Assembly: GCA_015978205.1 (NCBI GenBank)
Contig: JADWMM010000001.1
Span: 175,465 to 239,464, forward strand
DNA length: 64,000 bases
Reading direction: 5' to 3'
From: Alkaliphilus sp. NP8
Lineage (GTDB): Bacteria; Bacillota; Clostridia; Peptostreptococcales; Natronincolaceae
Shown here: piece by piece, positions 1 to 8,480 of the stretch
Position numbering within the stretch: the first letter of the stretch is position 1
Layout: every line of letters begins with the position of its first letter
Made by a program: the position numbers and the translations under genes
The notes under the pieces: generated by a model
Seen by the model: only the letters and a program-made list of their open reading frames with translations
Database searches by the model: none
Told to the model about the DNA's origin: nothing

Positions 1-496
1 AGGCTTTAGTAAATCCGATTATTCCTGCTTTTGCTGTAGAATAATGAACCTCACAAGAAGCGCCTACCATACCCCATATAGAAGATATATTTATTATTTT
101 CCCTTTTTTATTACTAATCATATGTGGAGCAACACATTGTGAGCAGTTAAACATTCCTTTAATATGTATATTCATCATATTATCCCATTCATCTTCTGTA
201 ATATCAGTAAATAGCTTTTGCTGAGAAATACCAGCATTATTTACTAATACATCTATAGATCCAAATTTCTGTATGCTGTCATTTACCATAGCTTCAACTT
301 CTTTTCTTTTTCTAATATCGGCTTTATACACCATAACAGAGTATCCTGCTTTTAAAAGATTAGATTCTAAATCTAAGGCTTTTTTCTCAGACTTAAAATA
401 GTTTATTATTACATTATAGTTATTTTGAGCAAATGTTTCTGCTATTGATGATCCAATTCCTCTGGAAGAACCAGTTATAAGTACAGTTTTTTTCAT
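1..496 (-). CDS. ymfI: SDR-family reductase, EF-P 5-aminopentanone reductase type (partial, C-terminus off the left edge)
   Basis: The first 165 residues of a short-chain dehydrogenase are visible; the rest lies beyond base 1. Directly visible are the N-terminal Rossmann motif TGSSRGIG, the NNAG motif, and ISSIWG followed by the YxxxK catalytic pair (HYSTAK). The SSIWG..GASCEVHYS block is what I associate with the YmfI group that reduces the 5-aminopentanone modification on elongation factor P, as opposed to FabG-type ketoacyl reductases, which it otherwise resembles. The ATG at 496 is preceded by a fair SD (AGAGGATG). The subgroup call is from memory of the family signature; the SDR call is certain. 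Confidence 0.7.
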   Translation of the reverse strand, partial: MKKTVLITGSSRGIGSSIAETFAQNNYNVIINYFKSEKKALDLESNLLKAGYSVMVYKADIRKRKEVEAMVNDSIQKFGSIDVLVNNAGISQQKLFTDITEDEWDNMMNIHIKGMFNCSQCVAPHMISNKKGKIINISSIWGMVGASCEVHYSTAKAGIIGFTKA

Positions 497-542
497 TTAT
501 TACATCCTCTTTCTATATCTATAATTATAATTTGCTATAAAT

Positions 543-562
543 ATTAAATATTAATATTTAAT
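543..562. repeat. 20-bp perfect A/T-only palindrome upstream of the SDR gene
   Basis: ATTAAATATT is followed immediately by its exact reverse complement, about 50 bp upstream of the SDR start. It could be an operator, but A/T-only palindromes also arise by chance in DNA this A+T-rich. The rest of 497-636 shows nothing else I can support. Confidence 0.3.
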
Positions 563-636
563 AATATATGTATTATTATAATACTTATTTTCCCTCATTT
601 ATAATAAAAATTTAATACATAAAATTAATATTATTA

Positions 637-679
637 GCAAAATAAAGAAGGCCCTCTATTAGAGCCCTCTTTATTTTGC
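637..679 (-). terminator. Terminator downstream of purC
   Basis: Long inverted repeat: GCAAAATAAAG on the left arm pairs with CTTTATTTTGC on the right arm, with an inner G+C-rich AGGGC/GCCCT stem. It lies about 70 bp past the purC stop, before the next minus-strand gene, and could work in either direction. Confidence 0.7.
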
Positions 680-748
680 AGTATAGAACTGTCTTTATTA
701 TTATATTATATAGGATAGGGTATTATAAAAAATAAAACATTCAATACT

Positions 749-1444
749 TTAGCTATGTGATAAAATCAACTTTTCTAATTCTAATGGCTCTATATACTCT
801 CCATTTTTATATGCTCTCATATTTCCTCCAGAAATTTCATCTATAAGAGCAATAGCATTATCTTCCCCAACTCTTCCAAATTCAAACTTTATATCATATA
901 AATCTATATCTTTTTTAGCTAATTCTTCTTTTACTACATTCCCTATTTCTTTAGTAAGACTTTTTAACACTTTATATTCATCTTTAGATAGGATATTTAA
1001 CATATGAAGTGCATCTTCTGAAATAGGTGGGTCTTGACGAATATCATCTTTAAGTGTAACTTCTACAAAAGCATCTAGCTCTTGTCCTTCTTGGGTATAT
1101 TTACCATAACGACGAAGAAAACTGCCTACTGCTCTATAGCGACATATAACCTCTAGTCCTTGTCCAAATACAGTAGCTGGCTTTACTTTCATAGTAGATT
1201 CTTCAATATTTGCATCGATATAGTGAGTAGGTATTTCTTTTTCATTTAATATTTCAAAGAAAAATTTTGTAAGCTTAAGACCTGCTTTACCTGCTCCTTC
1301 AATAGTTAATCCAACAGAGTTTGCTCCTGGATCAAACTTCCCATCTTCCCCTGTTACATCATCTTTAAACTTAAGTAGATAATTTCCATCCTCTAAAGCA
1401 TATACGTTTTTAGTCTTACCTGTATAAACTAGCTTCATATTCAT
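749..1444 (-). CDS. purC: Phosphoribosylaminoimidazole-succinocarboxamide synthase (SAICAR synthetase)
   Basis: PurC ligates aspartate to CAIR in de novo purine synthesis, using ATP, in the cytoplasm. The 231-residue protein has the usual short bacterial length, an N-terminal YTGKTKNVY nucleotide-binding strand, a central RYRAVGSFLRRYG segment and a C-terminal DEISGGNMR in the place of the family's DEISPD motif. It is not beside other pur genes here and appears monocistronic, with its own promoter and terminator. Two starts are possible (M1 and M3), both behind an AAGGGGAG SD; homologues usually start near the second. Confidence 0.93.
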   Translation of the reverse strand: MNMKLVYTGKTKNVYALEDGNYLLKFKDDVTGEDGKFDPGANSVGLTIEGAGKAGLKLTKFFFEILNEKEIPTHYIDANIEESTMKVKPATVFGQGLEVICRYRAVGSFLRRYGKYTQEGQELDAFVEVTLKDDIRQDPPISEDALHMLNILSKDEYKVLKSLTKEIGNVVKEELAKKDIDLYDIKFEFGRVGEDNAIALIDEISGGNMRAYKNGEYIEPLELEKLILSHS

Positions 1445-1490
1445 TAACTCCCCTTCGTTTAAATTTTTAACATGTTTAATTTATATTTAT

Positions 1491-1519
1491 ATTATACAGC
1501 AAACTTCGCAAAAATCCAA
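1491..1519 (-). promoter_or_regulatory. Probable sigma-A promoter of purC
   Basis: Read on the minus strand: TTGGAT, a 17-bp spacer, then TATAAT, about 45 bp upstream of the purC start. I see no purine (guanine/adenine) riboswitch in the short leader. Confidence 0.5.
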
Positions 1520-1603
1520 ACATTTTATTTATTTTTTTATTTAAAGTTCGATGCAATAAATATGTTAATTCAAATATACTCTATTTAAATTCGGATAATA
1601 ATT

Positions 1604-1651
1604 AAAAATCAGCTATTGAACATTAATCATTAATATCTATAGCTGATTTTT
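1604..1651 (-). terminator. Terminator of the two-component operon
   Basis: The arms AAAAATCAGCTAT and ATAGCTGATTTTT enclose a 22-nt loop just after the histidine kinase stop (1660, minus). A-rich and T-rich flanks on both sides make it potentially bidirectional. Confidence 0.75.
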
Positions 1652-1659
1652 AACTTACT

Positions 1660-3855
1660 CTATTTTGTTTTTGGTAAAGTTACTACTAGTTTAAATAAAT
1701 CTCCATCTATAATTATTTCTAACTTACCATTTTGAAGCTCTACAAAACTTTTAGCTATAGATAATCCTAAGCCTGAGCCTTCAGTATTTCTAGATTCATC
1801 GCCTCTTGTAAATCGTTCTGTTATTTCAGATACATGGAAGTTCAATTCATAAGCAGAAATATTTTTAAATATAAAACTTATTTCATTTTCATTTTCTATA
1901 GCATCTATATAAACTCTAGAGTTTTCCATAGAATATTTTAATATATTAATTATAATATTTTCAAATACTCTATACATTCTTCTACCGTCTAAGTTACAAG
2001 TCACTTTATCTTCTGGTAAATTTATTTTAAAATCAAGAGTACTTTCATTTATCTTTTCTTCCAATTCTCCCATAGTTTGTTTAAATAAAGCTATTGTATC
2101 TATATTTTCAAGTTTTAACTCTATATTTCCACTACTAGCTTTACTTGCTTCAAATAAATCTTCTATCAATACATTTAATCTTTGAGACTTTCTATCTAAT
2201 ATGTCTATATATTCTTTTCTAGTTTGTTCATCTATATCTTCTTTTTTTAATAAATCTACATAATTAATAATAGATGTAAGTGGAGTTTTTAAATCATGAG
2301 ATACGTTTGAAATAAGCTCCGATTTCATTCTTTGACTTTTAATTTCTTTTTCTATGGCTAAGCTAAACCCTTGTTTTATGTTATTTAAGTCTTTAGCCAT
2401 AGGGCTTAATATTCCCATATCCTCATCTACATTAATATTGAAGTTACCTTCTGCAACCTTGCTGCTTGCTTTATTTAATTCTTTAGCTTTATTAAGCACC
2501 TTTAAAAGATATTTAAATATAAATATGGTATAAGCTAAAGAAATAATAAATCCTAAAAACCCACTGTTACCTAATATCCATATTGCTAATAGATTTACTG
2601 CTACTATTCCTACTAACTTTCCATAATTATCTTCTTTTAAATTTATTGAAGTTAACCTTTTGAACACTTCTTTTGAATTTCTAACAGTATATAAAAATAC
2701 GCTGCCAAATAAACTATTCTCTATTAACCCTTTTTTAAATCCGTTATGATAAATATGTTTTATATAAACTACACTTAAATATATAAGCAGATATAACATA
2801 AATGTTAATGTTATTCCTATTATATAGAAAGCTGGGCCTACATCATATATAAAGTTAGTAAGGCCATATCCATAATGCCCATAATTATTAGATATTATGA
2901 CCCCTGTACCAAAACATAAGCCTATAAACCCAAACCATACTATGAACTTAAATTCTAAAAACATTTTATTAAATACTTTAACAATAGCCATATTATTTTG
3001 TGTACAATATGATATGGCAAAAGCTACTATTATTAAAACTAAAATACTTATTGCTCCTATTGCTAAAATAAGCATACCATGCTCTGGCAATACTGAACTA
3101 TCTTTCATATCAGATGTAAAAATGTCATCGTATTCTTCAAAGTCCTGTGGAACAATATACACAACCTCTAAATTAGCATACTCTTTTAGAAGATCATCGT
3201 CATAATATATCAATTCGTGTATAAAACTATCTTTGTTAAATCTATTTCCTAAAGAAGTTTCTATTTTGGGATTTCCATTTTCATCGAATATAGCTTTCAT
3301 ATAAAACAAGCTACCTTTTATTTCATCTGCAAGCTGATCATCTGAAACACTATCCATATTACTTAGAGATTTCTCCTCAACTGTAGTTTTAACATTTTCT
3401 TCAATTTCTACAGTGTCTGCAGTTACTTTTTCCTCTTCTACTTTCTGCATACTTTCTATTACTTTTGCGTCATTGGATATTGCTTTTTCGTCATTGACTG
3501 GTTGTTCTAGCTCACCATCAGAGCTTAAATCTTCATTAATTGTTCCATCAGCCTTATATTTAACACTTCTTACATCTATATAATCATAGCCATCATTAGT
3601 TCCATCTATAGATTGTTGTAAACTTTTGGTTAACCGTGATAATCTATAAATAAAAGCTTGACTTTCTATATAATTATTTACATTTTCTTCTATAGGAAAA
3701 TATACATTTCTTATAGGCAAATAACTTACTACTGAAATGCTTGCAAATATTAATATAAACAGTATCGTTACTAATGAAGAAGCTAGAAAGCCTTTATTTT
3801 GTTTTTCTTCGTTTATACTTTTTTCATTATTTTGGTTGTTCAAATTTGTACCCAA
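1660..3855 (-). CDS. Multi-pass sensor histidine kinase
   Basis: 731 residues. A membrane anchor at about 24-46 is followed by an external region of about 210 residues that is acidic and low in complexity around 115-170. At least five more hydrophobic helices follow (about 262-285, 303-322, 335-362, 415-450), then a HAMP-like linker, the HisKA box SNVSHDLKTPL with phospho-acceptor H520, and a HATPase with GSGLGLSIAK. The start is TTG and overlaps the response-regulator gene by 29 bp, so the pair is translationally coupled. The large acidic sensor region suggests a cell-envelope or cation signal, but no ligand can be named from sequence. Confidence 0.9.
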   Translation of the reverse strand: MGTNLNNQNNEKSINEEKQNKGFLASSLVTILFILIFASISVVSYLPIRNVYFPIEENVNNYIESQAFIYRLSRLTKSLQQSIDGTNDGYDYIDVRSVKYKADGTINEDLSSDGELEQPVNDEKAISNDAKVIESMQKVEEEKVTADTVEIEENVKTTVEEKSLSNMDSVSDDQLADEIKGSLFYMKAIFDENGNPKIETSLGNRFNKDSFIHELIYYDDDLLKEYANLEVVYIVPQDFEEYDDIFTSDMKDSSVLPEHGMLILAIGAISILVLIIVAFAISYCTQNNMAIVKVFNKMFLEFKFIVWFGFIGLCFGTGVIISNNYGHYGYGLTNFIYDVGPAFYIIGITLTFMLYLLIYLSVVYIKHIYHNGFKKGLIENSLFGSVFLYTVRNSKEVFKRLTSINLKEDNYGKLVGIVAVNLLAIWILGNSGFLGFIISLAYTIFIFKYLLKVLNKAKELNKASSKVAEGNFNINVDEDMGILSPMAKDLNNIKQGFSLAIEKEIKSQRMKSELISNVSHDLKTPLTSIINYVDLLKKEDIDEQTRKEYIDILDRKSQRLNVLIEDLFEASKASSGNIELKLENIDTIALFKQTMGELEEKINESTLDFKINLPEDKVTCNLDGRRMYRVFENIIINILKYSMENSRVYIDAIENENEISFIFKNISAYELNFHVSEITERFTRGDESRNTEGSGLGLSIAKSFVELQNGKLEIIIDGDLFKLVVTLPKTK

Positions 3856-4522
3856 CGCCCCACACCACCTTTAAATATTTTGGTTCTCTTGGATTAATCT
3901 CAATTTTCTCTCGAATTCTTCTAATGTGAACTGTTACTGTATCTGCATTATATGCTGGTTCATTCCAAACCTTTTCATATATTTCTTCTATAGAGAACAC
4001 TCTATTCGGATTTTCCATAAGTAACTTTAAAATTTTATACTCTAAAGGAGTAGTTCTAACTGAATTGCCATCTACTAATAACTCTTTACTCTCATCGTTA
4101 AGTTCTATGCCGCCTATTTTTATTACATTCTCTAGCTTTGCTCCATTATTATTTGAATAATTTGTGTATCTTCTTATATTAGAATTAACTCTTGCAATCA
4201 GTTCCATAGAATTAAAAGGCTTAGTTATATAATCATCTGCTCCTATATTAAGTCCAGATATTTTATCCATATCTTCAGACTTTGCAGAAAGGAATATTAT
4301 AGGAACTGTACTTTTTCCCCTTATTTTTATTGTAGCTTTTGTACCATCAAGCTTTGGCATCATAATATCTATAATAATTAAATGAATTTCTTCTTTATCA
4401 AATATGTCTAAAGCTTCTACGCCATTATAAGCTTTAAAAACATTATAGTTTTGATTTTTTAAATAAACCTCTATTGCATCAGTTATTTCCTTTTCATCAT
4501 CAACAACAAGTATATTATACAT
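3827..4522 (-). CDS. OmpR/PhoB-family response regulator
   Basis: 231 residues: receiver domain (acidic pair D8-D9, phospho-acceptor D52 in IIDIMMP, switch K in ITKPF) followed by a winged-helix DNA-binding domain (TTPLEYKILKLL, then VTVHIRRIREKI, ending GVGYKFE). It is the first gene of the operon with the kinase encoded downstream and overlapping it. Architecture resembles VanR-type regulators. No direct target is visible; the symporter transcribed divergently from 4965 is the nearest candidate. Confidence 0.93.
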   Translation of the reverse strand: MYNILVVDDEKEITDAIEVYLKNQNYNVFKAYNGVEALDIFDKEEIHLIIIDIMMPKLDGTKATIKIRGKSTVPIIFLSAKSEDMDKISGLNIGADDYITKPFNSMELIARVNSNIRRYTNYSNNNGAKLENVIKIGGIELNDESKELLVDGNSVRTTPLEYKILKLLMENPNRVFSIEEIYEKVWNEPAYNADTVTVHIRRIREKIEINPREPKYLKVVWGVGYKFEQPK

Positions 4523-4725
4523 AGCATTTCACTCCTAAATTCTATTGAGATATCTCATATAGTTATAATATCACATGATTTCTAAGATTTTACTACTATA
4601 ATTCTTACGAATTTCTTAAATTCTTTCATTTACTAAAAAAAGATCCAAAGAGGTGATTCTCTTTTTTAGCATAATTTTTTAAGTATTCATAATTATATTG
4701 CAAAAACTTAAAGGAAAAAATAACA

Positions 4726-4754
4726 TTGACATATATATGTTAAGAAAATATAAT
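4726..4754 (+). promoter_or_regulatory. Consensus sigma-A promoter of the SNF symporter gene
   Basis: TTGACA (4726-4731), an exact 17-bp spacer, then TATAAT (4749-4754): a perfect vegetative promoter. Transcription would start near 4761, giving a leader of about 200 nt before the TTG start at 4965. The rest of the 442-bp intergenic region (4523-4964) holds the leader terminator and a weak A/T hairpin near 4634-4668. Confidence 0.75.
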
Positions 4755-4858
4755 AATGAGTAATTAATAATTAATGAAAATGAATATTTAACCACTTATA
4801 TAAAGTAAAATTGTAAATAACAAATCGACTTAAACTATTAAAATACTACTGAGGACTG

Positions 4859-4900
4859 GCTTGGCCTCTAAATATATTTAGAGGCTAGGCTTTTAATTTT
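4859..4900 (+). terminator. Intrinsic terminator inside the symporter leader (candidate attenuator)
   Basis: A stem of about 16 bp built on GCCTCTAAATA / TATTTAGAGGC is followed by TTTTAATTTT. It sits between the promoter at 4726 and the start codon at 4965, so full expression of the transporter requires read-through. No T-box, known riboswitch core or convincing leader peptide was recognised in the 100 nt before it. Confidence 0.6.
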
Positions 4901-4964
4901 ATACAAAGATATATTTTACTATTAAAGTTAAAATAAATATTTCTATTATAAAGGAGGGATTTTT

Positions 4965-6311
4965 TTGAGAGATAAGTGGTCTTCAAAATTAGGATTTATA
5001 TTAGCTGCTGCAGGATCAGCTGTAGGATTAGGAAACCTATGGAAATTTCCATATAGTGCTAGTACTAACGGTGGTGGAGCGTTTGTAGCTATATATATTG
5101 CTTTTCTAATAATTATAGGATGTCCGCTCATGTTAGCTGGTATTACATTAGGAAGAAAAACTCAGTTATCGGTCTTTGGAGCATACAAAAGCATAAACAA
5201 AAATTGGTCTTTTGTAGGTACATTAGGGGTGATTTGTGGATTTTTTATATTAGCTTTTTATTCAACTGTAGGAGGTTGGGTTTTATATTACTTAAAAAAT
5301 GCCCTCCTAGGTGGTTTAAATATTACAGATCCTAATGTTCTTGGAGAAATATTTAATAATCTTATGAATTCACCAATCGAACTTATTTTATATCAATTTA
5401 TTTTTATGGCACTAACTGTATCTATAGTATTAAAAGGTATTAGTGGAGGAATAGAAAAAGCTTCTAAAGTAATGATGCCAGCATTATTCATTATGTTAAT
5501 AATAGTAGCCATAAGAAGTTTAACTTTAGAAGGAAGTATAGAAGGACTTAAATTTTTATTTATGCCTGACTTTTCCAAAATAAATATGGAAGTAATAATA
5601 AATGCTTTAGGTCAAATGTTTTTCTCATTAAGTGTTGGTATGGGAACAATGGTCACTTATGGTAGTTACTTAGATAAAAAAGAAAACATACTAAATACAG
5701 GTGTTATTGTTCCTGCTTTAGATACAGCAGTTGCATTAATAGCAGGTATAGCTATTATACCAGCAGTTTTTGCTCTTGGTTTTGAAGCAACTGAAGGTCC
5801 TGGATTAATGTTTATTACTTTACCAGCTGTTTTTGCTTCTATGCCAATGGGAAATATATTTAATATTGCTTTCTTTCTTCTAGTAGTATTTGCTTCTCTA
5901 ACATCTTCAATATCTATGTTAGAAGTAGCTGTATCATATTTTGTAGATGAAAAACAAAAAAGTAGAGTGCCATCTACATTAATAATAGGACTTGTAATAT
6001 TTGCTTTAGGTATACCTGCTTCTTTATCTATGGGAATATGGCAGGATGTTGGTATATTAGGAAACCTTGGTTTCTTTGATGTTTACGACAAGTTAACTTC
6101 AAATATACTTCTTCCTACAGGTGCTTTTCTACTTTGTATATTTACAGGTTGGGTGCTTAAGACTGAAGAAGCCATTAAAGAAATAGAGAGTTCTGGTGTT
6201 AAGTTTAAGTTGGCTAATATATGGTCTATTTTGATAAAGTATGTTGTACCTGTTGGTGTTTTAATAATTTTAATAAACTCTTATATAGACTTTTTTGTTT
6301 CTATTTTTTAA
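4965..6311 (+). CDS. Neurotransmitter:sodium symporter (SNF) family transporter
   Basis: 448 residues of mainly hydrophobic helices, fitting the 11-12 TM LeuT fold. The N-terminus has the family signature WSSKLGFILAAAGSAVGLGNLWKFPY, which forms the sodium/substrate site of TM1. Members import amino acids (tryptophan in TnaT, leucine in LeuT) with Na+. Which amino acid is used here cannot be read from the sequence. The start is TTG, fixed by AAGGAGG seven bases upstream; no earlier in-frame start has an SD. Expression is probably controlled by the leader terminator. Confidence 0.93.
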   Translation: MRDKWSSKLGFILAAAGSAVGLGNLWKFPYSASTNGGGAFVAIYIAFLIIIGCPLMLAGITLGRKTQLSVFGAYKSINKNWSFVGTLGVICGFFILAFYSTVGGWVLYYLKNALLGGLNITDPNVLGEIFNNLMNSPIELILYQFIFMALTVSIVLKGISGGIEKASKVMMPALFIMLIIVAIRSLTLEGSIEGLKFLFMPDFSKINMEVIINALGQMFFSLSVGMGTMVTYGSYLDKKENILNTGVIVPALDTAVALIAGIAIIPAVFALGFEATEGPGLMFITLPAVFASMPMGNIFNIAFFLLVVFASLTSSISMLEVAVSYFVDEKQKSRVPSTLIIGLVIFALGIPASLSMGIWQDVGILGNLGFFDVYDKLTSNILLPTGAFLLCIFTGWVLKTEEAIKEIESSGVKFKLANIWSILIKYVVPVGVLIILINSYIDFFVSIF

Positions 6312-6316
6312 ATAAT

Positions 6317-6362
6317 AAACTGCCACACTTAGGATAGTTATAAGGTGTGGCAGTTTTATTTT
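6317..6362 (+). terminator. Terminator of the symporter gene
   Basis: AAACTGCCACACTTA pairs with TAAGGTGTGGCAGTTT (one mismatch) and is followed by TATTTT, immediately after the symporter stop. Confidence 0.85.
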
Positions 6363-6440
6363 AACAAGTTACATGAAAGATATAACACAAATAATAGTTA
6401 TTACATGTTGCACTTTTTTTCTACTAAGTATAAAAATAAC

Positions 6441-7256
6441 TTATAAGTTATATAATTCTGGTCTCCTATGTTTTAATAATGGTAATTCATCCCTAACCTT
6501 ATTTAAATAATCAAAATCTATTTCTCCATAAAGAATTTGTTCCCTTTCATCTGCCCTATTTACTATATCTCCCCATGGGTTCATTATTGTAGAGTGACCA
6601 TATGCATGGTAAGAAGACTGCAAGTTACGAGCAGGTGATGCTGCAATAAAATAAACTTGATTGTCTAAGGCTCTAACTTTAATTGTTACATCCCAATGAG
6701 CTGGTCCCGTTGTCATATTAAATGCTGCTGGTACAACTATTATATTTGCCCCTTTTAAAACCATATTTCTCATTAATTCTGGAAAACGCATATCATAGCA
6801 AATGGCTACACCTATTTTTCCTATAGAACTTTCTAATACTGTAGTATCCTGTCCTGCTGTTAACGAATCCGACTCTTTAAATGTAATTTTACCTTCTACA
6901 TTTATATCAAAAAGGTGTACTTTTCTATGTTTTCCTATTAGACTTCCAGATTCATCGAATATATAAGAAGTATTGTATATTTTATCTTTCTCTTTTTCTG
7001 GAATAGATCCTCCAACTATAATTATTTTTAGTTCTTTAGCTAATTTACTAAGGAGTTCTGAGCTTTTTCCTGGATATTTTTCTGCAAATTTAGGGAAATA
7101 CTTATTATCATAAGGACAATTAAACATTTCTGGTAATATAACTAGCTTAGCACCTTGTTTTGATGCTTCTCTAATCATTTTTTCTGCTTTGTTTAAATTT
7201 TCAGACTTATTTTCAGTAATGAGCATTTGACATATAGCTGCTTTAGCATTTTTCAA
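6441..7256 (-). CDS. Omega-amidase of the nitrilase superfamily (Nit2-like)
   Basis: 271 residues with the complete Glu-Lys-Cys triad: E43 (LPEMF), K112 (HRKVHLFD) and C153 (ICYDMRFPE). The blocks FDINVEGKITF, NMTTGPAHW and NQVYFIAASPAR are those of omega-amidase/Nit2, which hydrolyses alpha-ketoglutaramate or ketosuccinamate to the keto-acid plus ammonia. I infer the same substrate class. The gene stands alone on the minus strand, with divergent or convergent neighbours on both sides. Confidence 0.85.
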   Translation of the reverse strand: MKNAKAAICQMLITENKSENLNKAEKMIREASKQGAKLVILPEMFNCPYDNKYFPKFAEKYPGKSSELLSKLAKELKIIIVGGSIPEKEKDKIYNTSYIFDESGSLIGKHRKVHLFDINVEGKITFKESDSLTAGQDTTVLESSIGKIGVAICYDMRFPELMRNMVLKGANIIVVPAAFNMTTGPAHWDVTIKVRALDNQVYFIAASPARNLQSSYHAYGHSTIMNPWGDIVNRADEREQILYGEIDFDYLNKVRDELPLLKHRRPELYNL

Positions 7257-7331
7257 TTTTCACACTCACTTTCTAGATTTTAGCTACATAAGATAATAAT
7301 TACTTTTATATACACATTCTATGTTTTTAAT

Positions 7332-7365
7332 AAAAAACCAGAAGCATATTCTACTTCTGGTTTTA
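7332..7365 (-). terminator. Terminator of the rubrerythrin-like operon
   Basis: AAAAAACCAGAAG pairs with CTTCTGGTTTT; on the minus strand it ends in a T-run, 25 bp past the stop at 7390. Confidence 0.8.
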
Positions 7366-7389
7366 TCATATTACATTATATTATACTTT

Positions 7390-7821
7390 TTAAAGTTTAT
7401 TAAACCTATTTAATATACCTTCTAACATTCTGGCATGACGCGCTTCATCTTTAGATGATAAATTAAAATAATCTCTAACAGAAGTAAGTCCTAATTCCTC
7501 TGCTTTTTCTGCTGCTTCTTTTTTACCACTATTTGCAAAGGTTTCTCCTTCTAGCATTTGTTTTATATTATCAAATATATCTTCTTGAACCATCCCATTA
7601 AATTCTGCAAAAACAGCTGCATGCTCTGCTTCTTCCCATGCAATAGTTTTTAATACTTCTGCTATCTCTGGATAGCCTTGTCTTTGAGCTAATCTTGCCA
7701 TAGCTAAATAAACGCCTACCTCACTAGTTTCACCTTTAAAGTTCTGCTTAACTACTCTTTCTAAATCTGTTCCTTTAGTTTCTCCAATAATATTTTCTGC
7801 AACTAACTCTACTTTACTCAT
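7390..7821 (-). CDS. Rubrerythrin/ferritin-like di-iron protein without a rubredoxin domain
   Basis: 143 residues forming a four-helix bundle with the expected ligand pattern: E31, E64-x2-H67 (WEEAEH) and E126-x2-H129 (DEARH). Such proteins reduce hydrogen peroxide or handle iron in anaerobes. The C-terminal rubredoxin-type CxxC iron site of classical rubrerythrin is absent, so another electron donor is needed. The Cys-rich protein encoded 32 bp upstream in the same operon is a candidate partner (inference). Confidence 0.85.
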   Translation of the reverse strand: MSKVELVAENIIGETKGTDLERVVKQNFKGETSEVGVYLAMARLAQRQGYPEIAEVLKTIAWEEAEHAAVFAEFNGMVQEDIFDNIKQMLEGETFANSGKKEAAEKAEELGLTSVRDYFNLSSKDEARHARMLEGILNRFNKL

Positions 7822-7853
7822 ATGTAAAAACCTCCTATTTATTAATTAATTTA

Positions 7854-8291
7854 TTAATTATTATTTTGCTTAAATGCAGAGTATACTTTTTGTGAAATCT
7901 CTTTGTTTTTATTACCAAGATCTGTGAAATACATTAATGTACTTCCTTTATAATCTACATAATCACCTAAAAGTGCAACTTCAATAGAGCTTCTAATTAT
8001 ATTAATAATACAGTCATCATCATGGTATAATTGGCAATTTTTGCATTGATTCAATATAAAAGCTATTGTATTAATAAGTCTTTCCTCATCATACATTTTA
8101 ATATCTTCATATGGTATATAATCCATACCTTCATCTATAAACTCATCTTGTTGTTTAAATGCACTTAATAATGATTGTTTGCAATACCCTACTAAGCATG
8201 CTTCTTTTTTACATGTACCACATGATTCTTCAGATAAACAACATTTTCCTGTTTCTTGTATTAATCCATTGAAATCAATATTTTTATCCAT
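7854..8291 (-). CDS. Cysteine-rich protein of unknown function, paired with the rubrerythrin-like gene
   Basis: 145 residues. Cysteines are concentrated at positions 17, 18, 24, 27, 32 and 37 (CC..CGTC....C....C) and again at 83, 86 and 94 (QCKNC.......C), a pattern able to bind iron-sulfur clusters or zinc. The C-terminal half reads as a small alpha/beta domain with no motif I know. It is first in a two-gene operon with the rubrerythrin-like gene, which suggests a role in redox or metal handling. No signal peptide or membrane helix is visible. SD GGAGGAA precedes the ATG. Confidence 0.6.
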   Translation of the reverse strand: MDKNIDFNGLIQETGKCCLSEESCGTCKKEACLVGYCKQSLLSAFKQQDEFIDEGMDYIPYEDIKMYDEERLINTIAFILNQCKNCQLYHDDDCIINIIRSSIEVALLGDYVDYKGSTLMYFTDLGNKNKEISQKVYSAFKQNNN

Positions 8292-8480
8292 ATTGTTTCC
8301 TCCTTAATTAATCCATTCAAAATCTTATTTACCCATATTGTTAATAAATAAACATTTTTTAAATACAGTACAATATAAATAACCATTCTCACATATTGCA
8401 AATAATTTTTATAAATTTTTTATTATTTCTATTTCCATAGGATATAATTAGTATATAAACACAACTAAAGGAGGGAATAC

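Noticed and set aside
1550..1600. CCGAA/CGAAC motifs upstream of purC as PurR boxes
   Set aside because: Neither copy fits the full PurBox consensus, and spacing and orientation are not those of the Bacillus pair.
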